DNA of 45,813 nt from Pseudomonas sp. PA15(2017). GTDB lineage: Bacteria > Pseudomonadota > Gammaproteobacteria > Pseudomonadales > Pseudomonadaceae. The notes beneath the pieces were generated by a model, which was not told the DNA's origin, made no database searches, and saw only the letters and a program-made list of their open reading frames with translations. Below, one piece after another: positions 1 to 7,064 of the stretch (position 1 is its first letter; each line of letters begins with the position of its first letter). The translations under genes and the position numbers were made by a program. The stretch is from contig NZ_MSXV01000058.1 of assembly GCF_001945395.1 (NCBI RefSeq), positions 472,555 to 518,367 on the forward strand. Direction: 5' to 3'.

Positions 1-28
1 TTGTGCCGGGTTTTCTGTTTTTGGAAAC

Positions 29-62
29 GCCCCGGGTGTCGCTTCGCTCGACCCGGGCTACG
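29..62. repeat. REP-like palindrome, CCCGGGT family
   Basis: An imperfect palindrome with CCCGGGT at 31-37 and ACCCGGG at 51-57 around a centre resembling CGCTTCGCTCG, followed by CTACGG. The same family recurs at 22114-22180 and 45408-45479, so this is a dispersed intergenic repeat and not a gene-specific terminator. Confidence 0.7.
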
Positions 63-121
63 GTTTTGTGTGGAACGGATCTCCGGTGGGCTGCTCCTAG
101 AAAGACCATGCAGGAGAACCC

Positions 122-580
122 ATGAAGATTGGCCTGATCGCCGACACCCACGGCCTGTTGCGGCCCCAGGCGCTGGCCGCGCTGCAAGGCGTCGACCACC
201 TGATTCACGCGGGCGACATTGGCGGGCCGCAGATTCTTGCCGAGCTGGAGCGCATCGCGCCGCTGTCGGTGGTGCGTGGCAACAATGATGCAGAGGCTTG
301 GGCCGATGGCATCCCCGAGCACCTGACGCTGCGCTTCGGCGCGGTTAGCCTGCATGTGCTACACGATCTCAAACAGTTGACCATCGACCCCAAGGCCGAA
401 GGTATCGACGTGGTGATCGCCGGGCACTCGCACAAGCCGCTGCATGAAATGCGCGATGGCGTGCTTTATCTGAACCCTGGCAGCGCCGGCCCACGGCGAT
501 TCAAGTTGCCGATTGGGGTGGCCGTTTTGCATATCGATGAAGATGGGGTGCGGTTCGAACTGATTACTTTGGAGGTTTGA
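122..580 (+). CDS. MJ0936/YfcE-family metallophosphoesterase
   Basis: A 152-residue cytoplasmic calcineurin-like phosphoesterase. All the metal-ligand motifs of the family appear in order: DTH near residue 8, GDIGG near residue 31, GNND near residue 53 and GHSH near residue 101. Length and motif spacing fit the YfcE/MJ0936 phosphodiesterases, which hydrolyse phosphodiester bonds with Mn2+ or Ni2+; the physiological substrate is generally unknown. The start is supported by AGGAGA about 6 bases upstream of the ATG. It appears monocistronic, since a strong REP palindrome follows the stop. Family confident, role not. Confidence 0.9.
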   Translation: MKIGLIADTHGLLRPQALAALQGVDHLIHAGDIGGPQILAELERIAPLSVVRGNNDAEAWADGIPEHLTLRFGAVSLHVLHDLKQLTIDPKAEGIDVVIAGHSHKPLHEMRDGVLYLNPGSAGPRRFKLPIGVAVLHIDEDGVRFELITLEV

Positions 581-591
581 TGCAGTACCTG

Positions 592-638
592 GGGAGCGGG
601 CCATGCCCGCGATTTTTTTGCGGGCATGGCCCGCTCCC
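592..638. repeat. REP palindrome, GGGAGCGGGCCATGCCCGC family
   Basis: A perfect 19-bp inverted repeat (592-610 and 620-638) around a 9-base loop containing TTTTTTT. It is the GTGGGAGCGGGCCATGCCCGC family common in Pseudomonas, seen again at 20229-20289. It sits 12 bases after the phosphodiesterase stop and could also act as a bidirectional transcription stop. Confidence 0.85.
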
Positions 639-753
639 ACAATGGATCGCAGACGGCTGCTTCAGCCTCTCACCTTGAAAAATCCACCTCACGAGGCCAT
701 CTACTGACCTCATGACCTTTCGATACGCCCAATCACTGCCTGATGGAGGCCCC

Positions 754-1281
754 ATGACCCTCGACGAACTCAACTCTCTGCCCGGCGTGACCGGCAAGCC
801 TGACGTCGCCACCGCGGACTTCGTCTACAACCACACCATGATCCGCGTGAAGGATCTCGACAAGTCGCTGGACTTCTACACCCGCGTGCTGGGCTTCACC
901 CTGCTGGAGAAGAAGGATTTCCCGGATGCCGAATTCAGCCTGTACTTCCTGGCGCTGATAGCCGACAAGTCGCAGATCCCGGCTGACCCGGACGCTCGCC
1001 ACCAGTGGCGCAAATCCATCCCCGGCGTGCTGGAACTGACCTATAACCACGGCACCGAGAAGGACCCGGAGCTTTCCTACCACAGCGGCAACAGCGACCC
1101 GCGCGGCTTCGGTCACCTGTGCGTCGCGGTGCCGGACATCAAGGCCGCCTGCCAACGCTTCGAAGACCTCGGCGTGGACTTCCAGAAGCGCCTGACCGAC
1201 GGGCGCATGCGCAACATCGCCTTTATCAAGGACCCGGACGGCTACTGGGTGGAAATCATCCAGTTCACCGAAGTGGACTGA
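754..1281 (+). CDS. gloA: Lactoylglutathione lyase (glyoxalase I), long Zn-type
   Basis: A 175-residue glyoxalase I that converts the hemithioacetal of methylglyoxal and glutathione to S-lactoylglutathione in the cytoplasm. The four expected metal ligands are visible: His27, Glu94, His121 and Glu167. The protein is of the long form, with the extra loop before His121; in P. aeruginosa that form is the Zn2+-activated isozyme (GloA3), whereas the shorter isozymes prefer Ni2+. I chose the ATG at 754, preceded by TGGAGG, over an in-frame ATG at 712, because the resulting length matches the family. It lies alone on the plus strand. Confidence 0.93.
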   Translation: MTLDELNSLPGVTGKPDVATADFVYNHTMIRVKDLDKSLDFYTRVLGFTLLEKKDFPDAEFSLYFLALIADKSQIPADPDARHQWRKSIPGVLELTYNHGTEKDPELSYHSGNSDPRGFGHLCVAVPDIKAACQRFEDLGVDFQKRLTDGRMRNIAFIKDPDGYWVEIIQFTEVD

Positions 1282-1314
1282 TGAATACGGCGCCCCGGCT
1301 CGGGGCGCCCGCTT

Positions 1315-1815
1315 TCACTGGCGCTCGACCTTGTTGTCGGCGCCGGAAAGCTGCACCTGCGGCTCATCGCCACTCCAGCGCACCTGCTGATCGATGCCGC
1401 TCACGTCCATCCTGGTCTCACCCTCGAGACGCAGATCCAGCTGGTGCTCGGCACCTGCCACCGCTATCAGTGCTGGTTGCTCACCTGCGATTACTGCGGT
1501 GCGCACCTGATTGTCGAGGGTGTCGACGCTCAGCGCATTGACGCGATCGGCCACCACCTCGTGCTCGGCACCCGCAACGCTCAGCGACTTGGCCGTGTCC
1601 AGCGTCACCTTGTGCTCCGTGCCGTAGATCATCACCGCACCACAGTCACCTTTGAGGTGAATCACGTTGGCGTTGCCGGAAATGTTCACGCCCTGGCCCT
1701 TGCACGATACATCGCGCGACAGGCCAATGCCTTCGATATTCAGCGGCTCGGCGTGCGCCAGGCTCGCCAAGGCCATCGCGGCCAGCAGGCCGCCTACCCT
1801 TTGCATCCCGTTCAT
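1315..1815 (-). CDS. Secreted DUF3060-domain protein
   Basis: A 166-residue protein with a clear Sec signal peptide (hydrophobic stretch after MNGMQRVGG, AHA-type cleavage site near residue 22). The rest is a repetitive beta-type sequence in which G-x-x-N/H-x-V units recur (for example GAEHEV, GAEHQL, GIDQQV, GADNKV), typical of DUF3060 proteins and suggesting a small parallel beta structure outside the inner membrane. Function unknown. The start at 1815 has GAGAGAGG upstream; a longer frame to 1884 would bury the signal peptide. It lies downstream of trpI on the same strand with a 93-base gap. Confidence 0.75.
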   Translation of the reverse strand: MNGMQRVGGLLAAMALASLAHAEPLNIEGIGLSRDVSCKGQGVNISGNANVIHLKGDCGAVMIYGTEHKVTLDTAKSLSVAGAEHEVVADRVNALSVDTLDNQVRTAVIAGEQPALIAVAGAEHQLDLRLEGETRMDVSGIDQQVRWSGDEPQVQLSGADNKVERQ

Positions 1816-1908
1816 CGTTAATCCCTCTCTCGATAACGGCCCAGGGCACATGACAGGGCCGAAGCTATGACCGACGCGGGGCAATCAAGGTTCTCGCCCG
1901 CCAGGGGC

Positions 1909-2802
1909 TCAGTGCGCGATTTGCAACTCACTTCGCAACCAGTCAGCCAAGCGCTCGGCCCGCCCGCCACTGCGCCGCTCCGGCACCCACAACGCCAGGC
2001 GCGCGTCGGTCTCGACGAACCCCCAGGGCGCCACCAGGCGCCCCGCAACCAGGTCGTCGGCCACCAGCTGCAGCGGGGCGATGGCCACGCCAAGGCCGGC
2101 CCCCGCTGCTTCGAGCAGGTAGTAAAGGTGCTCGAAACCCTGGCCGAGACGCATCGCGGCGGGGTCGAGGCTCATCGCCGCCAGCCATTGCGGCCAGGCC
2201 TGGGGCCGCGAGGTGGTGTGCAGCAGGGCTTCATGCAACAAGGCGGCCGGCGCCGCCGCGCTCAACTCGGCGAACCGCACGTGCTGCGGGCTGAGCACCG
2301 GGCCAATGGACTCGCGCGCCAACTCGAAGACCTGCATGTCCGCCGGCCAGGGTGGCTCGGCGTACAGCAGGGTGGCGTCGACCTGGGGGCTGCGCGGGTC
2401 CAGTTCGCCCTGGCTGGTGGACAGCTGCAGGCGCAGATCCGGCAGCGCGCCGTTGAGCCGATCCAGGCGCGGGATGAACCAGCGCGCCAGCAGGCTGCCC
2501 GGGCAGCCGAGCACGAAGGGCATGTCCGCCTCGCGCTGGCGTAGCTCGCCGCAGACCTGACGCAGCCGCGCGAAGGTTTCGCCGCTCACGTCCCGCAGAC
2601 GCATGCCGGCATCGGTCAGTTTGAGACCACGCCCGTCCTTGATGAAAAGCGCCACGCCAAGCCGCTCCTCCAGGATGCGGATCTGCCGGCTTACCGCACC
2701 GTGGGTGACGTGCAGTTCGAGCGCCGCACGGCTGACGCTGCCCAGCCGCGCCGCCGCCTCGAAGGCATGCAGGGCGTTGAGCGATGGCAGGTCCTGGGCC
2801 AT
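1909..2802 (-). CDS. trpI: LysR-type activator of trpBA, TrpI
   Basis: A 297-residue LysR-family regulator with an N-terminal winged helix (LNALHAFEAAARLGSVSRAA, recognition segment VTHGAVSRQI) and a C-terminal effector domain. From memory it closely resembles P. aeruginosa TrpI, for example SLLARWFIPRLDRLN, EPPWPADMQVFEL and SRPQAWPQW. TrpI activates trpBA in response to indole-3-glycerol phosphate. In P. aeruginosa trpI directly faces trpB; here a DUF3592 gene lies between, its stop only one base before the trpI ATG. trpI is therefore probably translated from a DUF3592-trpI transcript that starts in the trp intergenic region. Confidence 0.88.
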   Translation of the reverse strand: MAQDLPSLNALHAFEAAARLGSVSRAALELHVTHGAVSRQIRILEERLGVALFIKDGRGLKLTDAGMRLRDVSGETFARLRQVCGELRQREADMPFVLGCPGSLLARWFIPRLDRLNGALPDLRLQLSTSQGELDPRSPQVDATLLYAEPPWPADMQVFELARESIGPVLSPQHVRFAELSAAAPAALLHEALLHTTSRPQAWPQWLAAMSLDPAAMRLGQGFEHLYYLLEAAGAGLGVAIAPLQLVADDLVAGRLVAPWGFVETDARLALWVPERRSGGRAERLADWLRSELQIAH

Positions 2803-2803
2803 G

Positions 2804-3472
2804 TCAGTCCGCCAACTCGGGCAGAAAGCGCGTGTCCATGCTGTAGCGCTTGGGGTTTTGCGGATCGATCATCACCGTGACCAGTGACTCGCTGATATAG
2901 GGGCCCGGATCGAACCACAGGTTGGCGCTGCGAAACACGTGCAGCTGGTTGGTCTGCGGGTTCAGCCACTGGGCGACGATGCGGTAGGGGCTACGGCCGT
3001 TGGCGGTCAGCGCACCGTTGAGCTCGACGTCCACCACTTCGGCCTGCACCGGCGTGCCGCTGACCTGCAATTGGGCGGCGCAGCGCCTGGCCAACAAAGG
3101 CGGCAGCACCAATACCAGGCCGATGAGCAGGAAGATCAGGCCGATACCGCCGACGATCAGGCTGCCGATCCAGTTCTCGGTGAAGCTGTCGATGCGCGCC
3201 CGCTCGGGGTCCTGCGGGTGGTAATACACCGCCACTCGCTCGCCGATGGCGAAGGCCGGCGGCGTGCTGCAGGTGCTGCTGTGGTACTCGCCCAGCGTGC
3301 CGTCCAGGGTAGTGAACGACACCGTAGGGCAACCGCCCTCGATATCCACGATGGAGCCTTCGGTGCGCGTCATTTGCGCTTCGGCGCTGAAACGCGCCAC
3401 CTGAATGCCCAGGGCACCTGCCAGCATCAGCGCACCGACACCCGGGAATATCCACAACCAGCCTGGTTTCAT
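2804..3472 (-). CDS. DUF3592-domain membrane protein
   Basis: A 222-residue protein with an N-terminal transmembrane helix (WLWIFPGVGALMLAGALG), an extracytoplasmic or beta-rich segment containing VAVYYHPQDPERARI, a second hydrophobic segment (LIVGGIGLIFLLIGLVLVLPPLL), then a second domain ending in VMIDPQNPKRYSMDTRFLPE. The duplicated V-x-Y-x-P-x-x-P motif is typical of DUF3592. No known function. The ATG at 3472 is preceded by AGGCAGG; an in-frame GTG at 3484 is the alternative. Its TGA is followed by one base and the trpI ATG, so the two are probably co-transcribed and coupled. Confidence 0.75.
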   Translation of the reverse strand: MKPGWLWIFPGVGALMLAGALGIQVARFSAEAQMTRTEGSIVDIEGGCPTVSFTTLDGTLGEYHSSTCSTPPAFAIGERVAVYYHPQDPERARIDSFTENWIGSLIVGGIGLIFLLIGLVLVLPPLLARRCAAQLQVSGTPVQAEVVDVELNGALTANGRSPYRIVAQWLNPQTNQLHVFRSANLWFDPGPYISESLVTVMIDPQNPKRYSMDTRFLPELAD

Positions 3473-3754
3473 CGCCTGCCTCACCTGTGCGTAAATTTAT
3501 CGGCACCTTGATTATCGGCCAAATCGTCTCAGACCGCTGAACAGTGGCCATGGGCCCTAAAAATAACAAACCAAGGCATCAAGGCCCGAAATAAAGCACC
3601 ACATACTAATCGATTAAATGTGACTTTTACTCAACTATCCGATAAAACTAATCGCTTTTCTGCCTGCCAGCGCAGCGTTAGTCTGGCCACCATCGACGCC
3701 ACGCCATCTGGCGGGCGGGCCGCTCGAGGCCCTCTGAATTCACAGGAGAATCCC
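3473..3754. promoter_or_regulatory. Divergent control region for trpBA and DUF3592-trpI
   Basis: A 282-base gap that is markedly AT-rich between about 3540 and 3660. It must hold the trpBA promoter and, by family precedent, the TrpI binding sites. Candidates by eye are the 10-bp palindrome TAATCGATTA at 3607-3616 and the repeated ACTAATCG at 3605-3612 and 3647-3654, 42 bases apart (four helical turns). CAGGAGA before 3755 is the trpB ribosome site. Exact promoter boxes cannot be assigned. Confidence 0.5.
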
Positions 3755-4966
3755 ATGACTTCACTACGCAACGGCCCAGACACCACCGGCCTGTTCGGCG
3801 CGTTTGGCGGTCAGTACGTCGCCGAGACGCTGATGCCGCTGATCCACGACCTGGCCGCCGAGTACGAAAAGGCCAAGGCCGATCCCGAGTTCGCCAAGGA
3901 GCTGGCCTACTTCCAGCGCGACTACGTGGGCCGCCCGAGCCCGCTGTACTTCGCCGAGCGGCTGACCGAGCATTGCGGCGGCGCGAAGATCTACCTGAAG
4001 CGCGAGGAGCTCAATCACACCGGCGCGCACAAGATCAATAACTGCATCGGCCAGATTCTACTGGCCAAGCGCATGGGCAAGCAGCGCATCATCGCCGAGA
4101 CCGGCGCCGGCATGCATGGCGTGGCCACCGCCACCGTCGCCGCGCGCTTCGGCCTGCAGTGCGTGATCTACATGGGCACCACCGATATCGACCGCCAGCA
4201 GGCCAACGTCTTCCGCATGAAGCTGCTCGGCGCCGAGGTGATTCCGGTCACCGCCGGCACCGGCACCCTCAAGGATGCGATGAACGAAGCCCTGCGCGAC
4301 TGGGTGACCAACGTCGACAGCACCTTCTACATCATCGGCACCGTGGCCGGCCCGCACCCGTATCCGGCGATGGTGCGCGACTTCCAGGCCGTCATCGGCA
4401 AGGAAACCCGCGACCAGCTACAGGATCAGGAAGGCCGCCTGCCGGACTCGCTGGTCGCCTGCATCGGCGGCGGCTCCAACGCCATGGGCCTGTTCCACCC
4501 GTTCCTCGACGACAAAGATGTACAGATCATCGGCGTCGAAGCAGCCGGCCACGGCGTGGAAACCGGCAAGCATGCCGCCAGCCTGAACGGCGGCGTGCCG
4601 GGCGTGCTGCACGGCAACCGCACCTTCCTGCTGCAGGACGACGACGGCCAGATCATCGATGCTCACTCGATTTCCGCCGGCCTCGACTATCCCGGCATCG
4701 GCCCGGAACACGCCTGGTTGTTCGACATCGGGCGCGTCGAGTACACCTCGATCACCGACAAGGAGGCGCTCGCCGCCTTCCACCAGTGCTGCCGCCTGGA
4801 AGGCATCATCCCGGCGCTGGAGTCGTCCCACGCCCTGGCTGAAGTCTTCAAGCGCGCGCCGACCCTGCCCAGGGATCACCTGATGGTGGTCAACCTGTCG
4901 GGCCGCGGCGACAAGGACATGCAGACCGTCATGCACCACTTCGACGAACAGGAAGAACACATATGA
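3755..4966 (+). CDS. trpB: Tryptophan synthase beta chain
   Basis: A 403-residue PLP enzyme that joins indole and L-serine to make tryptophan, working in an alpha2beta2 complex with TrpA. The PLP lysine is Lys93 in HTGAHKINN; the phosphate-binding loop GGGSNAMG and the conserved GLFGAFGGQYV start are present. The ATG at 3755 is preceded by CAGGAGA and gives the normal length; the open frame extends back to 3620 without a good start. The last four bases overlap the trpA ATG, the usual translational coupling. Expected to be activated by TrpI. Confidence 0.98.
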   Translation: MTSLRNGPDTTGLFGAFGGQYVAETLMPLIHDLAAEYEKAKADPEFAKELAYFQRDYVGRPSPLYFAERLTEHCGGAKIYLKREELNHTGAHKINNCIGQILLAKRMGKQRIIAETGAGMHGVATATVAARFGLQCVIYMGTTDIDRQQANVFRMKLLGAEVIPVTAGTGTLKDAMNEALRDWVTNVDSTFYIIGTVAGPHPYPAMVRDFQAVIGKETRDQLQDQEGRLPDSLVACIGGGSNAMGLFHPFLDDKDVQIIGVEAAGHGVETGKHAASLNGGVPGVLHGNRTFLLQDDDGQIIDAHSISAGLDYPGIGPEHAWLFDIGRVEYTSITDKEALAAFHQCCRLEGIIPALESSHALAEVFKRAPTLPRDHLMVVNLSGRGDKDMQTVMHHFDEQEEHI

Positions 4967-5772
4967 GCCGCCTGCAGACGCGCTTCGCCGAGCTGAAAGA
5001 ACAGAACCGCGCCGCCTTGGTGACTTTCGTCACCGCTGGCGACCCGAACTACGAGGCTTCGCTGAAGATCCTCAAGGGCCTGCCGAAAGCTGGCGCCGAC
5101 GTGATCGAACTGGGCATGCCGTTCACCGACCCGATGGCCGACGGCCCGGCGATCCAGCTGGCCAACATCCGCGCTCTGGCCGCCAAGCAGAACCTGGCCA
5201 AGACGCTGCAGATGGTCCGTGAATTCCGCCAGGACGACAGCACTACGCCGCTGGTGCTGATGGGTTACTTCAACCCGATCCACAAGTACGGCGTCGAGCG
5301 CTTCATCGCCGATGCCCAGGAGGCCGGCGTCGATGGCCTGATCGTGGTCGACCTGCCGCCGGAGCATAACCGCGACCTGTGCGACCCGGCCCAGGCCGCA
5401 GGTATCGACTTCATTCGCCTGACCACGCCGACCACCGACGACAAGCGCCTGCCGACCGTACTCGCCGGCAGCTCGGGCTTCGTCTACTACGTGTCGGTGG
5501 CGGGTGTTACCGGCGCAGGCTCGGCGACCGTGGAACACGTGCAGGAAGCGGTCACCCGCCTGCGCCGCCACACCGACCTGCCGATCAGTATCGGCTTTGG
5601 CATCCGCACCCCGGAACATGCGGCGACCATCGCCCGCCTGGCCGACGGCGTGGTGGTCGGCTCGGCGCTGATCGATCAGATCGCCAAGGCCGACAACTAT
5701 GGGCAGGCCATCGACGGCGTGCTGGAGCTGTGCAGCCAACTGGCCGAAGGCGTGCGCAGCGCTCGCCGCTAA
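4963..5772 (+). CDS. trpA: Tryptophan synthase alpha chain
   Basis: A 269-residue TIM-barrel enzyme that cleaves indole-3-glycerol phosphate to indole and glyceraldehyde 3-phosphate, passing indole to TrpB. The catalytic Glu49 (VIELGMPFTDP) and Asp60 (DPMADGP) fall at the standard positions, and the phosphate site GFGIRTPE is intact. The start overlaps the trpB stop by four bases. A strong terminator follows 14 bases downstream, so trpBA is a two-gene operon here. Confidence 0.98.
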   Translation: MSRLQTRFAELKEQNRAALVTFVTAGDPNYEASLKILKGLPKAGADVIELGMPFTDPMADGPAIQLANIRALAAKQNLAKTLQMVREFRQDDSTTPLVLMGYFNPIHKYGVERFIADAQEAGVDGLIVVDLPPEHNRDLCDPAQAAGIDFIRLTTPTTDDKRLPTVLAGSSGFVYYVSVAGVTGAGSATVEHVQEAVTRLRRHTDLPISIGFGIRTPEHAATIARLADGVVVGSALIDQIAKADNYGQAIDGVLELCSQLAEGVRSARR

Positions 5773-5785
5773 GCAACTCGCGCAT

Positions 5786-5821
5786 AAAAAGCCGCTGTTC
5801 CGGTACGGGCAGCGGTTTTTT
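5786..5821. terminator. Intrinsic terminator shared by trpBA and the facing dehydrogenase
   Basis: CCGCTG at 5792-5797 pairs with CAGCGG at 5810-5815, flanked by AAAAAG on the left and TTTTTT on the right, so it can terminate transcription in both directions. It lies between the stops of trpA and the convergent dehydrogenase gene. Confidence 0.85.
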
Positions 5822-5832
5822 ATTGCCGGGCG

Positions 5833-6783
5833 TTATACCGGCGTCACTGCCTTGCCGTGCTTGAAGAAGCCGTCGAGGTTGGCGAAGAACAGGTCGGCCA
5901 TGGCCTGGCGGGTTTCATGGGTGCCGCTGCCGATGTGCGGGGTGAGCACCACGTTGTCCAACGCCAGCAGCTCGGCCGGCACCTGGGGCTCGTCGGCGAA
6001 CACGTCGAGCGCCGCGCCGGCGATGGTGCCGTTCTGCAGCGCCTCGACCAGCGCCTGCTCGTCCACCACCGAGCCGCGGGCGATGTTCACCAGATAGCCC
6101 TCAGGGCCGAGGGCACGCAGTTGCTCGGCGCCGATCAGCTTGTCCGTCGAGCTGCCACCGGGCACTACCAGCACGGCGTAGTCGGCCGCTTCGAGCAGAC
6201 CTTCGAGGGTTTCGTGGTAGGTGTAGTCGACGTCATCGCGGCGCCGCCGATTGTGATAGGCGACCGTCATGCCGAACGCCTCGACGCGCTTGGCGATGGC
6301 ACGGCCGATATTGCCCATGCCGACGATACCGCACACTTTGCCGCCGATGCTGCCGGCCAGTGGGAAGCGCCCGCTCTGCCACTCGCCCGCCCGTACGAAG
6401 CGATCCGCCTCGCTGATCCGGCGCCCTACGTCGAGCAGAATCGCCACCGCCGTATCGGCGACGCAGTTGTCCAGCACGCCCGGCGTGTTGGTCACGGTAA
6501 TCCCGCGTTTTTTTGCCGTATCGACGGCGATCGCGTCATGACCAACGCCGAAGCTGATGATCGCCTTGAGGTTCGGCAGGGCCTCGATGAGTTCGGCCTT
6601 GGCACCGAACACGCCGCTGGTGGCAATGGCATCGATGCTGCCGGCATTGGCTTGCAACCAGGCGGATGGGTCATCGACTTCCCAGAAACGGTGTACGCGG
6701 TACGTCTGCTCGATACGGGCGACGAGTGCTGGCGGCAAGGGGCCGACCATCAGCAATTGCGCAGTAGGGGCGGGTGTCGTCAT
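5833..6783 (-). CDS. D-2-hydroxyacid dehydrogenase (glyoxylate/hydroxypyruvate reductase type)
   Basis: A 316-residue NAD(P)-dependent dehydrogenase of the D-isomer-specific family. The nucleotide fold motif GIVGMGNIGRA lies mid-protein, followed by HNRRRRDD, where the arginines after the second strand suggest NADPH preference. The catalytic triad is visible: Arg in NIARGSVVDE, Glu in DVFADEP and His in LTPHIGSGT. The likely reaction is reduction of glyoxylate, hydroxypyruvate or another 2-ketoacid. The start at 6783 is preceded by AGGAG; the open frame continues to 6876 without support. It faces the Nramp-like gene, and the two promoters share an inverted operator-like pair. Confidence 0.9.
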   Translation of the reverse strand: MTTPAPTAQLLMVGPLPPALVARIEQTYRVHRFWEVDDPSAWLQANAGSIDAIATSGVFGAKAELIEALPNLKAIISFGVGHDAIAVDTAKKRGITVTNTPGVLDNCVADTAVAILLDVGRRISEADRFVRAGEWQSGRFPLAGSIGGKVCGIVGMGNIGRAIAKRVEAFGMTVAYHNRRRRDDVDYTYHETLEGLLEAADYAVLVVPGGSSTDKLIGAEQLRALGPEGYLVNIARGSVVDEQALVEALQNGTIAGAALDVFADEPQVPAELLALDNVVLTPHIGSGTHETRQAMADLFFANLDGFFKHGKAVTPV

Positions 6784-6855
6784 GGGCTCTCCTGGAGGCG
6801 ATACAGAGCGGGCACGTTGCACGCGGCAGCGAGGTTTCCAGGAAACTACCATAAA

Positions 6856-6866
6856 GACATCATACA
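6856..6866. promoter_or_regulatory. Operator-like half of an inverted pair
   Basis: GACATCATACA, the exact reverse complement of TGTATGATGTC at 7003-7013. It lies about 73 bases upstream of the dehydrogenase start. The sequence resembles operators of FCD-type GntR regulators, but no such regulator is encoded in this window. Confidence 0.5.
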
Positions 6867-7002
6867 TCCGCAACATCTGGATACAGCTCGGCAGCCATAT
6901 CTAAACTCGAAGAAACCGCAAAAGATCACTGATTACGGGGCCTAATGCCGCTTATCGGTTAGATGCCGGTAATTCTCACTGCTACTTTGCAACAAAGTAA
7001 TT

Positions 7003-7013
7003 TGTATGATGTC
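7003..7013. promoter_or_regulatory. Operator-like half facing the Nramp-like gene
   Basis: TGTATGATGTC, the exact inverted copy of 6856-6866, about 52 bases upstream of the transporter ATG. Two copies, one per divergent promoter, suggest one regulator controls both genes. Confidence 0.5.
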
Positions 7014-7064
7014 GTATCTCGCAGCGTGCTACTCCCAACAAAAACAACGATAGAGGCTCCTCCC

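Noticed and set aside
1..288. Open frame at the left edge
   Set aside because: It overlaps the phosphodiesterase in another frame and is Arg/Pro-rich, the mark of a shadow frame in high-GC DNA.
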